The notes under the pieces: generated by a model
What the model saw: only the letters and a program-made list of their open reading frames with translations
Told to the model about the DNA's origin: nothing
The model's database searches: none
In this document: piece by piece, positions 1-8,513 of the stretch
Layout: each line of letters begins with the position of its first letter
How positions within the stretch are numbered: the stretch's first letter is position 1
Assembly: GCA_037144255.1 (NCBI GenBank)
Contig: JBAWXE010000002.1
Location: 18,356 to 82,355, forward strand
Reading direction: 5' to 3'
From: JBAWXE01 sp037144255
Lineage (GTDB): Bacteria > Bacteroidota > Bacteroidia > Chitinophagales > Chitinophagaceae
DNA length: 64,000 bases
Program-made: the position numbers and the translations under genes

Positions 1-497
1 ATGTATTTATCGGCATCAGCAGCTTTCACATTGCGACCTTTCTTACCTATTACCACTGCGGCTTCCAGCTCGAAATCGAGTTTCTGGAAGTGGTCGGGCA
101 TACAAGGAATAGGACCGGGGCCTTGAATAGCGTTATGATTTGTGAAATAAAGAATAGGATATTGATCGAACTCAGGTATCATATCTACTTTACGATTGCG
201 ACGAGCTGCAGCTACGTGCTGACGGAAGGCATAGCCATCGCGGCAAGAAGTAGGGTGCGGAACAGGAGCCAGAATTTCGGCTTTTGTAAAAGTAGCAGAA
301 GCAGGCATAGCATTCTTGCCAGATTTAATATCAGCCTCTGCACTACGAGCAATGTCTACCATTGTTTCCCAGCCATTGAGCATATCTGCCATATTACTCG
401 GAAGGGAGGTATTTGCTACATTGGTATCGTAGAGGTTATCATTAATACAAAAGGCCAGTTGTTCTTTGCCATTTTTAGAATATGTAACTAGTTTCAT
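1..497 (-). CDS. Fumarylacetoacetate hydrolase family protein, N-terminal part (runs off window)
   Basis: Reading the minus strand from ATG at 497 gives about 165 uninterrupted residues beginning MKLVTYSKNGKEQ, with no stop before the left edge, so the gene continues outside the window. The stretch containing YFTNHNAIQGPG and DFELEAAVVIGKKGRN is typical of the start of the FAH catalytic fold. Family members cleave or hydrate acylpyruvate-type substrates such as fumarylacetoacetate in tyrosine breakdown. Most of the metal-binding core lies beyond the edge, so the exact substrate cannot be assigned. The gene is divergent from the carbonic anhydrase gene at 690. Confidence 0.8.
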   Translation of the reverse strand, partial: MKLVTYSKNGKEQLAFCINDNLYDTNVANTSLPSNMADMLNGWETMVDIARSAEADIKSGKNAMPASATFTKAEILAPVPHPTSCRDGYAFRQHVAAARRNRKVDMIPEFDQYPILYFTNHNAIQGPGPIPCMPDHFQKLDFELEAAVVIGKKGRNVKAADADKY

Positions 498-520
498 TTG
501 AATGTATTTTATATTATTTC

Positions 521-574
521 AATTACCTAATGGAACTCCCATTGCATTAATATGGTCGTTTCATCTAGGTAATT
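521..574. repeat. 9-bp inverted repeat in the FAH/carbonic anhydrase intergenic region
   Basis: AATTACCTA at 521-529 is repeated in inverted form as TAGGTAATT at 566-574, with 36 bases between the arms. It lies in the 192-base divergent intergenic region, just upstream of the FAH-family start. It could be an operator pair or a long-loop hairpin in the FAH leader. No clear TAnnTTTG box was found beside it. The functional reading is inference. Confidence 0.35.
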
Positions 575-689
575 TACGGGGTAAAAATAACAGATAATGC
601 CGTATCAGAAATCTTTATTTGCATATAATATATGATTAGTCCTATTTGAAGTATCATTGCATTAGAAATCTGAACCAAAAGCGTAAACT

Positions 690-1355
690 ATGGCTTCTTA
701 CGAAGAGATCTTCGAGAATAACAGGAAATGGGTGGCTGATATGAAGGCCAATGACCCTGATTTTTTTGAAAAATTGGCACGTGACCAGCAGCCTGATTAT
801 TTATATATAGGCTGTTCGGACAGTCGTGTACCTGCCAATGAGATCATGGGGCTGGAACCAGGGGAACTTTTTGTACACAGAAATGTGGCCAATCTGGTAA
901 ATAATACAGACCTGAATGTGATGTCTGTGATCAATTATGCAGTAAAACAACTGGAAGTAAAACATATCATTGTATGCGGGCACTATAATTGCGGAGGTGT
1001 AAAAGCAGCCATGACCCCACAAGATATGGGACTATTGAACCCATGGCTACGTACTATACGCGATGTGTACCGTATGCATGCTGATGAATTAAACAGTATC
1101 AAAGATGAACACCTGCGCTATAATAGATTAGTGGAGCTGAATGTTGTAGAACAAAGTATCAACATCATTAAAACGGCAGCGGTACAGAAATCATATCTGA
1201 AAAAAGGATTTCCTGTAGTACACGGATGGGTCTTTGACCTACATACGGGTGTATTAAAAGATCTGGAGATCAACTTTGTAGGTAAGCTGAAAGAAATACA
1301 ACAGATATATGACCTTACAGGTAGTGTATCTGAGTTTAATGAAAATGAGGAGTAG
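690..1355 (+). CDS. can: Beta-class carbonic anhydrase
   Basis: The product of 221 residues is a cytoplasmic beta-carbonic anhydrase, which interconverts CO2 and bicarbonate. The zinc site is intact: C42-x-D44-x-R46 within CSDSR, then H98 and C101 within HYNCGG. The segment HGWVFDLHTGVLKDL near the C-terminus is also typical of the family. Length matches bacterial members (about 210-225 residues). The ATG at 690 gives a natural start (MASYEEIFENN). The gene stands alone on the plus strand. It converges on the lipid-kinase gene with only five bases between the stops, leaving no room for a terminator hairpin. Confidence 0.93.
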   Translation: MASYEEIFENNRKWVADMKANDPDFFEKLARDQQPDYLYIGCSDSRVPANEIMGLEPGELFVHRNVANLVNNTDLNVMSVINYAVKQLEVKHIIVCGHYNCGGVKAAMTPQDMGLLNPWLRTIRDVYRMHADELNSIKDEHLRYNRLVELNVVEQSINIIKTAAVQKSYLKKGFPVVHGWVFDLHTGVLKDLEINFVGKLKEIQQIYDLTGSVSEFNENEE

Positions 1356-1360
1356 GCTAA

Positions 1361-2239
1361 TTAAGGTACTATCACTTTCTGGGCAGCCGGCTGCACTGTA
1401 AAACGAATAGTATTCTCACATTTGTGAGCATCACCATCTGTTTGCATCAGCTCCAATCCGCTGTGTGAAATAGTGATATCCTTTGCTCTGTAATGCTTTA
1501 CGTATCTACTTTTATAGATAGTACCACCTAGGATACGGAGTACTAATTGCCCACCTAATATCTTAGGGAACTTGCGAATGATAACTACGTCCAGTATACC
1601 ATCTGTCCAGCTGGCAGTAGGAGCTATCTTGAAATTGTAACCAAATTGTTGGCCATTTGCAATACTAATAATGAATGCTTTTTCTTTCATCTTTTCGCTG
1701 TCAATAACAATATCCCAATCCCATTCTTTGTAGGTCCACATATGCTTAGTGACCAGCCAACTGTATACAGCCAATCCACGTCTTAGGCTTTTTGAGAATT
1801 TTCGGGATATCAAGGCATCGAAAGCTACACCGGCATTGCTGATAAAAGGTTGACCATTGGCAAAAGCCACATCCATCATTATTGTATTGGCCTTATTGAT
1901 AATCTCGATGGCCTCAACCTCTTTAAAAGGGATCTTCATGGCACGAGCCATACCATTACCGGAGCCCTTTGGTATAATAGCCAAGGCTGTTTGTGAACCT
2001 AATAGCCCTGAAACAATATCATTCACAGAGCCATCGCCACCTACTGCTACTACGGCAAATGCACCTTTTGCAGCAGCAGATTTAGCCAGCTCTATACCAT
2101 GTTTGGCATACTCGGTATGCTGTATCTCGTAAGAATACTTATCCTGATCGAGTTGAGTATCGATAGCTTGCTGAATCACTTTTTCTCTTTCAACGCCAGA
2201 CTTAGGGTTGACTATAAATACTAAGTGCTTACGGGTCAT
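1361..2239 (-). CDS. Diacylglycerol kinase catalytic domain protein (YegS/DagK-like lipid kinase)
   Basis: The 292-residue protein carries the DAGKc nucleotide-binding fold, with VVAVGGDGSVNDIVSGL at about 64-79 (GGDGS 67-71) followed by IPKGSGNGMAR at 89-99. It is expected to phosphorylate diacylglycerol or another lipid at the inner face of the membrane. YegS, DagK and sphingosine kinase all share these motifs, so the exact lipid is not fixed. The start codon overlaps the nadC stop by four bases (ATGA), which suggests translational coupling as the last gene of the dgt-queA-nadC run. No membrane segment is obvious. Confidence 0.85.
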   Translation of the reverse strand: MTRKHLVFIVNPKSGVEREKVIQQAIDTQLDQDKYSYEIQHTEYAKHGIELAKSAAAKGAFAVVAVGGDGSVNDIVSGLLGSQTALAIIPKGSGNGMARAMKIPFKEVEAIEIINKANTIMMDVAFANGQPFISNAGVAFDALISRKFSKSLRRGLAVYSWLVTKHMWTYKEWDWDIVIDSEKMKEKAFIISIANGQQFGYNFKIAPTASWTDGILDVVIIRKFPKILGGQLVLRILGGTIYKSRYVKHYRAKDITISHSGLELMQTDGDAHKCENTIRFTVQPAAQKVIVP

Positions 2240-3081
2240 GATAATTGAGCTTTTAAGCTTAGATCCATACTTACAGCATGGTGAATAATAGCACCTACAG
2301 ATATATAATCAACACCGGTGCGGGCATAGCTTTCTATATTGTCAATATTGATACCACCTGACGCCTCTGTCTCATACTTACCATCTATCAACTTTACTGC
2401 TTCTTCTAACATTTCAGGCGTATAATTATCCAACATAATACGATGTATGCCACCTACAGCCAATACTCGCTTTACATCATCAATTGTACGTGTTTCTACT
2501 TCTATCTTCAGGTCCAGGGCATTAGCACGTAGATATTCATTTGTTTTTGCAATAGCTTTTTCAATACCACCACAAAAATCGATATGATTATCCTTAAGCA
2601 TCACCATATCATATAGGCCCATGCGATGATTATAACCACCACCTATGCGCACTGCATCTTTCTCGTGAGCACGGAACAAAGGTGTTGTTTTACGAGTATC
2701 TAATATTTCAGAACGATAGTTTTTGATCTTTTCTACAAATTGGTTGGTAAGGGTAGCGATACCACTCATGCGCTGCATACAGTTAAGAGACAGGCGCTCT
2801 GCTTGTAAAATGGTATGCACTTTTGCAATCACCTCAAATGCAGTTTCGCCATTTACAACTCTATCTCCGTCTTTCTTATATAAAGTAAATTGTGCTTCAG
2901 GCTCTAAATAATGGAAAATCTCCTGTGCCAGATCTACACCTGCAAGGATGCCATTTTCTTTAATCTTCAGTACTGCTTTTCCTTTTACATCGGAAGGAAT
3001 AGATGCCAATGTAGAAAAGTCACCTTTCCCAATATCTTCTAATAAAGCAGCTGCAATAAATTCTCTTGTAGTCACGGGCAA
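2236..3081 (-). CDS. nadC: Nicotinate-nucleotide pyrophosphorylase (quinolinate phosphoribosyltransferase)
   Basis: The enzyme makes nicotinate mononucleotide from quinolinate and PRPP in de novo NAD synthesis. Visible signatures are QRMSGIATLT (103-112), LDTRKTTP (127-134), a GGGYNHRMGLYDMVMLKDNH block (147-166), and the late ASGGI segment with a C-terminal VGAIIHHA. Length is usual for NadC. No ATG is available at the 5' end. The reading frame starts at TTG (3081) or at GTG two codons later (3075, giving MTTREFIAAALLEDIG), and the GTG form fits the family N-terminus slightly better. nadA and nadB are not in the window. Confidence 0.9.
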   Translation of the reverse strand: MPVTTREFIAAALLEDIGKGDFSTLASIPSDVKGKAVLKIKENGILAGVDLAQEIFHYLEPEAQFTLYKKDGDRVVNGETAFEVIAKVHTILQAERLSLNCMQRMSGIATLTNQFVEKIKNYRSEILDTRKTTPLFRAHEKDAVRIGGGYNHRMGLYDMVMLKDNHIDFCGGIEKAIAKTNEYLRANALDLKIEVETRTIDDVKRVLAVGGIHRIMLDNYTPEMLEEAVKLIDGKYETEASGGINIDNIESYARTGVDYISVGAIIHHAVSMDLSLKAQLS

Positions 3082-3164
3082 GTATTTAACGGCTGCAAAA
3101 CTACTAAATACCTGTTTGAAGGGAAGAAATCTGTGTTAAATTTTGAAGTAGTTCAAAATCGGTG

Positions 3165-4388
3165 CTATTTGGCCCAAAAAAGGCTGCCATCGCCGTAACT
3201 GAGAAATCGATAATTGTGCACTAAAGCATAGTGGTATACATTTTTCCAATTCTTACCTATAAGTGCTGCAACTAATAGCAGTAAAGTAGATTGTGGCTGA
3301 TGGAAATTGGTAACAAGGCCATTTACTATTCTGAACTTATAACCCGGCGCAATCAATATCTGTGTGCGTGTGATGAGCCTATTCCTATTATTTGCCTTTA
3401 AATAATCTGAAATGGCGAGCATAGACTGCTCAGCAGTATACGAAAAGTCCTTTTCATACGGATCCCATTGAGAAACTGCAATGCCTGAAAAATCAATATT
3501 CTCTCCATTCAATATTTTGCAACCTAACCAGTATAAACTCTCTAATGTACGCAAGGAAGTAGTGCCTACCGCTACTATGCCAGACTGTAAATGTTGTAAT
3601 AGTTGATTAATGGTATGCTGATCTACTTCTATCCATTCGGCATGCATATCGTGCTCTTGCATGGTCTCGCTCTTTACCGGTTTGAAAGTACCTGCACCCA
3701 CATGTAAAGTGACAAAAGTAGTATCAATGTGCTTGTCTGCAAGGCTTTGTAGCACTTGCTCTGTAAAGTGTAAACCCGCAGTTGGAGCAGCTACACTACC
3801 CTCTTCCTTGGCAAAAATGGTTTGGTAACGGTCTTCATCACTGATATCAGCATCACGGTTCAGATAAGGAGGCAAAGGTACTTTGCCTACAAAATGTAAT
3901 ACCTCCGCAAAAGTGAGAGAAGGATCACTCCAATGCAGTTGCAAAGTAAAAGAGCCTGCATTCTTTTCAATAACAGAAGCAGATACAGTAAAAGCAGGGT
4001 TTGTACAATTAAGCGTGAGTACCATACCATGCTTCCATTTAGAAGCACCGCCCACCATACATTTCCAGCTAACGCTGGCCTTCTGAAGCATAGCTGTTTG
4101 AATATCTGCATACTTATCATCGGGCTCTAAACAAAATACCTCAATGATACCACCGGTTAGCTTTTGGAATAAGAGACGTGCGTGTACCACCTTAGATTGA
4201 TTAAAGACCAATAGTGATTTCTGTGGGATATGAGCAGCTATATGTACATATGTATCTTCTTGTATCTCTCCATCCTTGTATATCAGTAGTTTCGAGGCAT
4301 CCCTTACCTGCAAAGGATATTTGGCCACCCTATCATCAGGCAACTCATAGGTATAATCCTCTATTCGCAGATGCTTTGGATGTTGCAT
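3165..4388 (-). CDS. queA: tRNA preQ1(34) S-adenosylmethionine ribosyltransferase-isomerase
   Basis: QueA transfers and isomerises the ribosyl part of SAM onto preQ1 at the tRNA wobble position, giving epoxyqueuosine. The signature GKVPLPPYL is at 168-176 and AAPTAGLHFT at 200-209. VGTTSLRTLESL and a C-terminal NFHQPQSTLLLLVAAL follow, all characteristic of QueA. At 407 residues it is longer than the roughly 350-residue proteobacterial form. I recall the longer form as common in Bacteroidota. It begins two bases after the dgt stop, so the two are almost certainly cotranscribed. Confidence 0.92.
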   Translation of the reverse strand: MQHPKHLRIEDYTYELPDDRVAKYPLQVRDASKLLIYKDGEIQEDTYVHIAAHIPQKSLLVFNQSKVVHARLLFQKLTGGIIEVFCLEPDDKYADIQTAMLQKASVSWKCMVGGASKWKHGMVLTLNCTNPAFTVSASVIEKNAGSFTLQLHWSDPSLTFAEVLHFVGKVPLPPYLNRDADISDEDRYQTIFAKEEGSVAAPTAGLHFTEQVLQSLADKHIDTTFVTLHVGAGTFKPVKSETMQEHDMHAEWIEVDQHTINQLLQHLQSGIVAVGTTSLRTLESLYWLGCKILNGENIDFSGIAVSQWDPYEKDFSYTAEQSMLAISDYLKANNRNRLITRTQILIAPGYKFRIVNGLVTNFHQPQSTLLLLVAALIGKNWKNVYHYALVHNYRFLSYGDGSLFWAK

Positions 4389-4390
4389 AC

Positions 4391-5782
4391 TTATCTTATC
4401 TGAGGGATAGTGATACCTGTCATCTTCCTATACAAGTCTATGGCATATAAGTCTGTCATACCCGAAATGAAATCTACAACAGATTGCAGATCACTATATA
4501 AATATTCAGGCTTTTGCGTTATTGGGAATTGAGATGATATCAGTTTTATGATCTTATCTGACTTAGTATGCGTAGGGTGAAGTATAGCTTGCACAAATTC
4601 TTTGAGCAAACCACCTATCACGTTATAACCTGCTATTTCAATTTCGACTACTGATTGATAATTATACACGTGCTTTACAGAGTATTTATTGATTCTATCT
4701 ATCAATGCTCTATCGGCTTCAGGTAAGCATTTCAGCAGATCCATATCCAATGTTCCTGCTAGTAATTGGCTTTCCTGCTCTATGAAAATTCGTGATAGTT
4801 TTTCAATCATAAGGCCTATCCATTTGGCACGTATGAATTGTACTTTCTGATTATCATCGTTGATGTTGTTGAGCTTTTTCTCCACATAACTGAGTGAGTT
4901 ATAGTCGTTCTCTTTCTCAAAGAAAGGCATGAATAATGCTCTTATCTGATCGAGAGATACGATATGTAAACGGTGTGCATCTTCCAGATCTATAACACGA
5001 TAGCAAATATCGTCAGCAGCTTCAGTAAGATATACGAACGGATGACGAGCGTATACATGCCGGTAGCCCTCTTTCTTGGGAATACCCATTGTAGTTGCTA
5101 TATCCTCATAAGTACTTATTTCACTATCAAAGAAGCCTGATTTCTTGGTAGATATGAGTCCAGTCTTCTTATTAAAGCCTTCGATAGAAGTGCAGGGGTA
5201 TTTGACAATAGAAGCCAATGTAGCATAGGTAAGTTTATAACCACCCTTTTCTTTCTCATTAAAATTGTGTGTGAGCGTACGCACGGCATTAGAATTACCC
5301 TCAAACCATTCCAAGTCCTTTATCTGATTTTCACTGAGAGAATCGTGAATGATGTTTTTAGTGTCTCCTTCCAATTCTAAAAAATAAGTACGTATGGCAT
5401 CCTCGCCGGAATGGCCAAATGGCGGATTACCAATATCGTGTGCCAGACAGGCTGCAGCTACTACAGATGATAGTTCATACCTATAGAACTCTGTAAAATC
5501 TGCTCCCTCATTCGCATATTTTTTTGCCAGTTCATCACCTACCCACTTGCCCAAAGAACGTCCAACAGAGGCTACTTCTAAGCTATGCGTAAGGCGATTG
5601 TGTACAAAGACAGGGCCAGGTAATGGGAATACCTGTGTCTTATTCTGTAAACGACGGAATGCAGAAGAAAAAATGATACGGTCATAGTCGCGCATGAAAG
5701 ATGTGCGAATATGATCGGGGTTGGCATCTTTACGTTCCGGATCGCCGGTGCGTCTTGAGCTATACAGACTGGACCAATTCAT
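4391..5782 (-). CDS. dgt: Deoxyguanosinetriphosphate triphosphohydrolase (HD-domain dNTPase)
   Basis: The enzyme hydrolyses dGTP (and often other dNTPs) to the nucleoside and tripolyphosphate. With ATG at 5782 as the start, the product is 463 residues beginning MNWSSLYSSRRTGDPERKD. An upstream in-frame TTG would add only five residues and was not chosen. HD residues are visible: H66 in NRLTHSLEVA, H115-D116 in ACLAHDIGNPPFGHSGEDA, and a later DDICYRVIDLEDA segment. The Dgt signature QNKTQVFPLPG is present at 46-56. It sits between the polytopic membrane protein gene and queA on the minus strand. Confidence 0.92.
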   Translation of the reverse strand: MNWSSLYSSRRTGDPERKDANPDHIRTSFMRDYDRIIFSSAFRRLQNKTQVFPLPGPVFVHNRLTHSLEVASVGRSLGKWVGDELAKKYANEGADFTEFYRYELSSVVAAACLAHDIGNPPFGHSGEDAIRTYFLELEGDTKNIIHDSLSENQIKDLEWFEGNSNAVRTLTHNFNEKEKGGYKLTYATLASIVKYPCTSIEGFNKKTGLISTKKSGFFDSEISTYEDIATTMGIPKKEGYRHVYARHPFVYLTEAADDICYRVIDLEDAHRLHIVSLDQIRALFMPFFEKENDYNSLSYVEKKLNNINDDNQKVQFIRAKWIGLMIEKLSRIFIEQESQLLAGTLDMDLLKCLPEADRALIDRINKYSVKHVYNYQSVVEIEIAGYNVIGGLLKEFVQAILHPTHTKSDKIIKLISSQFPITQKPEYLYSDLQSVVDFISGMTDLYAIDLYRKMTGITIPQIR

Positions 5783-5830
5783 ACTGTAAAAATGCAATAA
5801 TGTAAGGAATGAGACAATTTTTGTTTTCTA

Positions 5831-7738
5831 TCAATGCTTCAGTGCCTCTGCTTGCTGCATATAATATTGGGCACTATCTGCCCGTTTTTGCTTTAGTTGT
5901 GGGTCGTTAGTTACCTTAGCATATGCTGCATATGTACTGCTTAATGTCTGATTTGCTTTAGGATCATCTTGCAGTATGCCCATTTGTGGTAGCAATATTT
6001 TTATTGCCAATGGGTAATTGTTGACAGCATTGTAATACATAGCTGCATATACAGGGGAGTGAAACTCATCCTCTTCATCATAGACGGTAAATGGATTCAA
6101 TAATTTGGTAATGCCGGTGGCCCATGAAGGTTCGTCTGATAGTTGTGGCCAAGTAAACAATTTCTGTATTTGTACATTGTCATTCAGAGATTTATTGGCA
6201 TCATTTGTTTTGAGAAAAATAGCGGCAACAGGGTCTACATATATCATATTATAGCCTTCTTTCCAGTATAATTGCTGTTGTAAACCCAATAATTGTGATG
6301 TACTAATGACTGCATAATTGAAATTGTATTTCTTATCCAATTCTGCAAATTTTTCGGGGTGTTGGTACATGCTGAAATAATCATCGAAGAAAGCAACTGG
6401 GAATACATCCAGATCGCGCAGGTCTATATAAGACCTGAAATCGGGATACATACTCCATAAGAGGTATGAGGATACAAAGTAGTCTGAAAAGCCTGTTCCT
6501 TTGATATTGTGCTCTTTTAAGAATGTAGCAGCACCTGTAGGATTATGCAACATACTGATATGTATACCATATCGGTTGGGGGAGCCTGTAGCTTTGTAAA
6601 AAGCATTGGAAACAACACTTACATATAGCATTACTGCTATGGTAGAGGAGATAATAACTGATCTTTTGCTTAGTAGCTGATACACTTTCTGTTGATTCAA
6701 TTTCAGTGTAGCAGACAATTCCATGAACATCATGGGTACAGAAGGCAATAAAATGATCTCAGCAAAAGGGATATTTCTATTGGCTGTTAAGGATAAATAG
6801 CCAAACAATGGTATCATTAAAAGATAGCTGCAAATAGTAGGCGTAAAGAATGTGTCTGTACCCTTTTGTTTCAGTTCTTTTAAAATTTTGAATAGCCAGA
6901 AGACAATAATTACAGCCAAAATTGCAATATGCATTTTTGCTTGTATGGTCCAATACTCTGCTTGAGAAAATGAAAAGAGTTCGGTAGTATACTTATTCGC
7001 CCATACTTGTCTATATATCTCAAAAGGTTGTTTCCAAAGTTGTATGCCATTGGGGTTAATAAGTATGACCAGAACTGCTGCCAGCAATAATAGCAACCCT
7101 ATACCTACTTGTTGCAGTTGCAGCTTTTCCTTTTGGAAAAAGTAAGACAGTACATTAGCAGCTACATAAGCTCCTATCATTACTAAGCCAACCGGATAGC
7201 CATCGTGCATATTGGCCCAAAGACATTGTAGTGGTATTATCCAAAGTAGTTTTTTCCATTTTGTATGGGTGGTAGTAAGCAATTTGTATAAGAACACTGT
7301 GCATAACAAATGACTTACCATTTCCGGCCTGCCTGACATGCGGTACTCGCTAATAATGAAGAATAAGAGTACTGAGAGTACAGTGAAAAATGGAGAGTAT
7401 GGTTTTTTGAAAGTTTCTGTCAAATGTTTAGCAATTCTTATAAGAAGCCATGCTATGGCCACATTCACTATGCCTTGTAACAGAATAACACCTAATGGAC
7501 CTGTAAGCTTTTCAATACTTGCTATTATGATTTCATAGAGCCATTTCACATTTATCCATGGTTTACCTGCCATAGTATAAGAAAACATATCACTATGGGT
7601 AACTGCATGATGTTCTAGCATCCACTTGCCGGACAATAGCTGCCACCAAACATCGGGCTCGCGCAATTGCTTGATGCCAAATACGAAGGCAAGTAGATAA
7701 GTGAGGAAATATGGTAATTTTTGTAAACGCTGTTGCAT
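5831..7738 (-). CDS. Polytopic membrane protein, GT-C-like architecture, unknown function
   Basis: This 635-residue protein has an N-terminal hydrophobic segment, then the loop REPDVWWQLLSGKWMLEH with a following FSYTMAGKPW, roughly nine to eleven further hydrophobic segments to about residue 370, and a soluble C-terminal part. The acidic first loop with D-x-WW followed by an F-S-Y-T stretch resembles membrane glycosyltransferase-like (GT-C superfamily) proteins. The last ~90 residues look like helical repeats (PLAIKILLPQMG, then a Tyr/Ala-rich region). Function and substrate are not known. It is the first gene of the minus run leading into dgt, queA, nadC and the lipid kinase, with 48 bases before dgt. 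Confidence 0.7.
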   Translation of the reverse strand: MQQRLQKLPYFLTYLLAFVFGIKQLREPDVWWQLLSGKWMLEHHAVTHSDMFSYTMAGKPWINVKWLYEIIIASIEKLTGPLGVILLQGIVNVAIAWLLIRIAKHLTETFKKPYSPFFTVLSVLLFFIISEYRMSGRPEMVSHLLCTVFLYKLLTTTHTKWKKLLWIIPLQCLWANMHDGYPVGLVMIGAYVAANVLSYFFQKEKLQLQQVGIGLLLLLAAVLVILINPNGIQLWKQPFEIYRQVWANKYTTELFSFSQAEYWTIQAKMHIAILAVIIVFWLFKILKELKQKGTDTFFTPTICSYLLMIPLFGYLSLTANRNIPFAEIILLPSVPMMFMELSATLKLNQQKVYQLLSKRSVIISSTIAVMLYVSVVSNAFYKATGSPNRYGIHISMLHNPTGAATFLKEHNIKGTGFSDYFVSSYLLWSMYPDFRSYIDLRDLDVFPVAFFDDYFSMYQHPEKFAELDKKYNFNYAVISTSQLLGLQQQLYWKEGYNMIYVDPVAAIFLKTNDANKSLNDNVQIQKLFTWPQLSDEPSWATGITKLLNPFTVYDEEDEFHSPVYAAMYYNAVNNYPLAIKILLPQMGILQDDPKANQTLSSTYAAYAKVTNDPQLKQKRADSAQYYMQQAEALKH

Positions 7739-7782
7739 GATCGTAGTAATGTATGAAAATACTACTAAGCAGTTTCTTAAGC

Positions 7783-7815
7783 AAAAATCCCGGCCACTAT
7801 TAGTAGCCGGGATTT
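7783..7815 (-). terminator. Intrinsic terminator after the secreted helical protein gene
   Basis: A perfect 10-bp stem pairs AAATCCCGGC (7785-7794) with GCCGGGATTT (7806-7815). On the minus strand it is followed by TTTTT. It ends the TonB receptor and secreted-protein transcript and separates it from the membrane-protein run downstream. Confidence 0.8.
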
Positions 7816-7845
7816 GATATATATACTATGGGAAGTATATTACTC

Positions 7846-8493
7846 TTAATCTTCTATTTTACATTGCTCAAAAAAGTAAGTATTTGCGGTTTTGCCCCAT
7901 GATGGCTTAGTTATGTCAGCATCCGATTCTTTAGCAAATAGGCCATTAGCCTTTTCAAAGTATGGCATAGCAGCTTTCTTTCCCCCACCAAATGCCTTAG
8001 GAGTATAAAATTTACTGGTACCTTGAATATAGTATATACGAGGATTATCCGGGTTGGCTGCTTTAGCTTTATCAAGGTTGTCAGTGAATATTTTACCATA
8101 TTTCTGCCAACGATTCATTGGATTTACAGCCATTCTCGCATTAGCTATCATGGCATTTAGTACATATGTTTCATCGTTTTCTTTGGTCAGTATACTTACT
8201 GCCTCATCTTTTTCCTTTTCAGCCTCATCTAAGTAAGCGTCACGTTTTGCTTCATCCCTTTCGTTATAAGAGAGTATTACCTTACCATATGATGCATAAT
8301 AATGTGTTACCCATTCTGTATTCCACTTTTTGGCTATCATGCTCAGCTTATTGCTTTGCTCGATCTTGGTTTGCATATTAAAACTAGTGTCAAAAGTGAC
8401 AAATGTCTTTTGCAATGTTTCTTTAAAGTTTTGTGCCTGTACGTTCACTATCAGTAGTGCAATGGCAGCTGTAAGGAGGATGTACCTTTTCAT
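7846..8493 (-). CDS. Secreted alpha-helical (TPR-like) protein, unknown function
   Basis: The 215-residue product begins with a clear signal peptide (MKRYILLTAAIALLIVNVQAQ) cleaved after AQA/Q, with no lipobox cysteine, so it should be periplasmic. The rest is predicted mostly helical, with paired helices (YLDEAEKEKDEAVSIL, then NPRIYYIQGTSKFYTPKAFGGGKKA) that resemble tetratricopeptide-like folds. I do not recognise a named family. It starts 20 bases after the stop of a TonB-dependent receptor on the same strand and is followed by a strong terminator, so the two form a likely two-gene operon. It may be a periplasmic partner of that receptor (inference). Confidence 0.65.
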   Translation of the reverse strand: MKRYILLTAAIALLIVNVQAQNFKETLQKTFVTFDTSFNMQTKIEQSNKLSMIAKKWNTEWVTHYYASYGKVILSYNERDEAKRDAYLDEAEKEKDEAVSILTKENDETYVLNAMIANARMAVNPMNRWQKYGKIFTDNLDKAKAANPDNPRIYYIQGTSKFYTPKAFGGGKKAAMPYFEKANGLFAKESDADITKPSWGKTANTYFFEQCKIED

Positions 8494-8513
8494 GTTTATG
8501 TATTAGTTGATAA

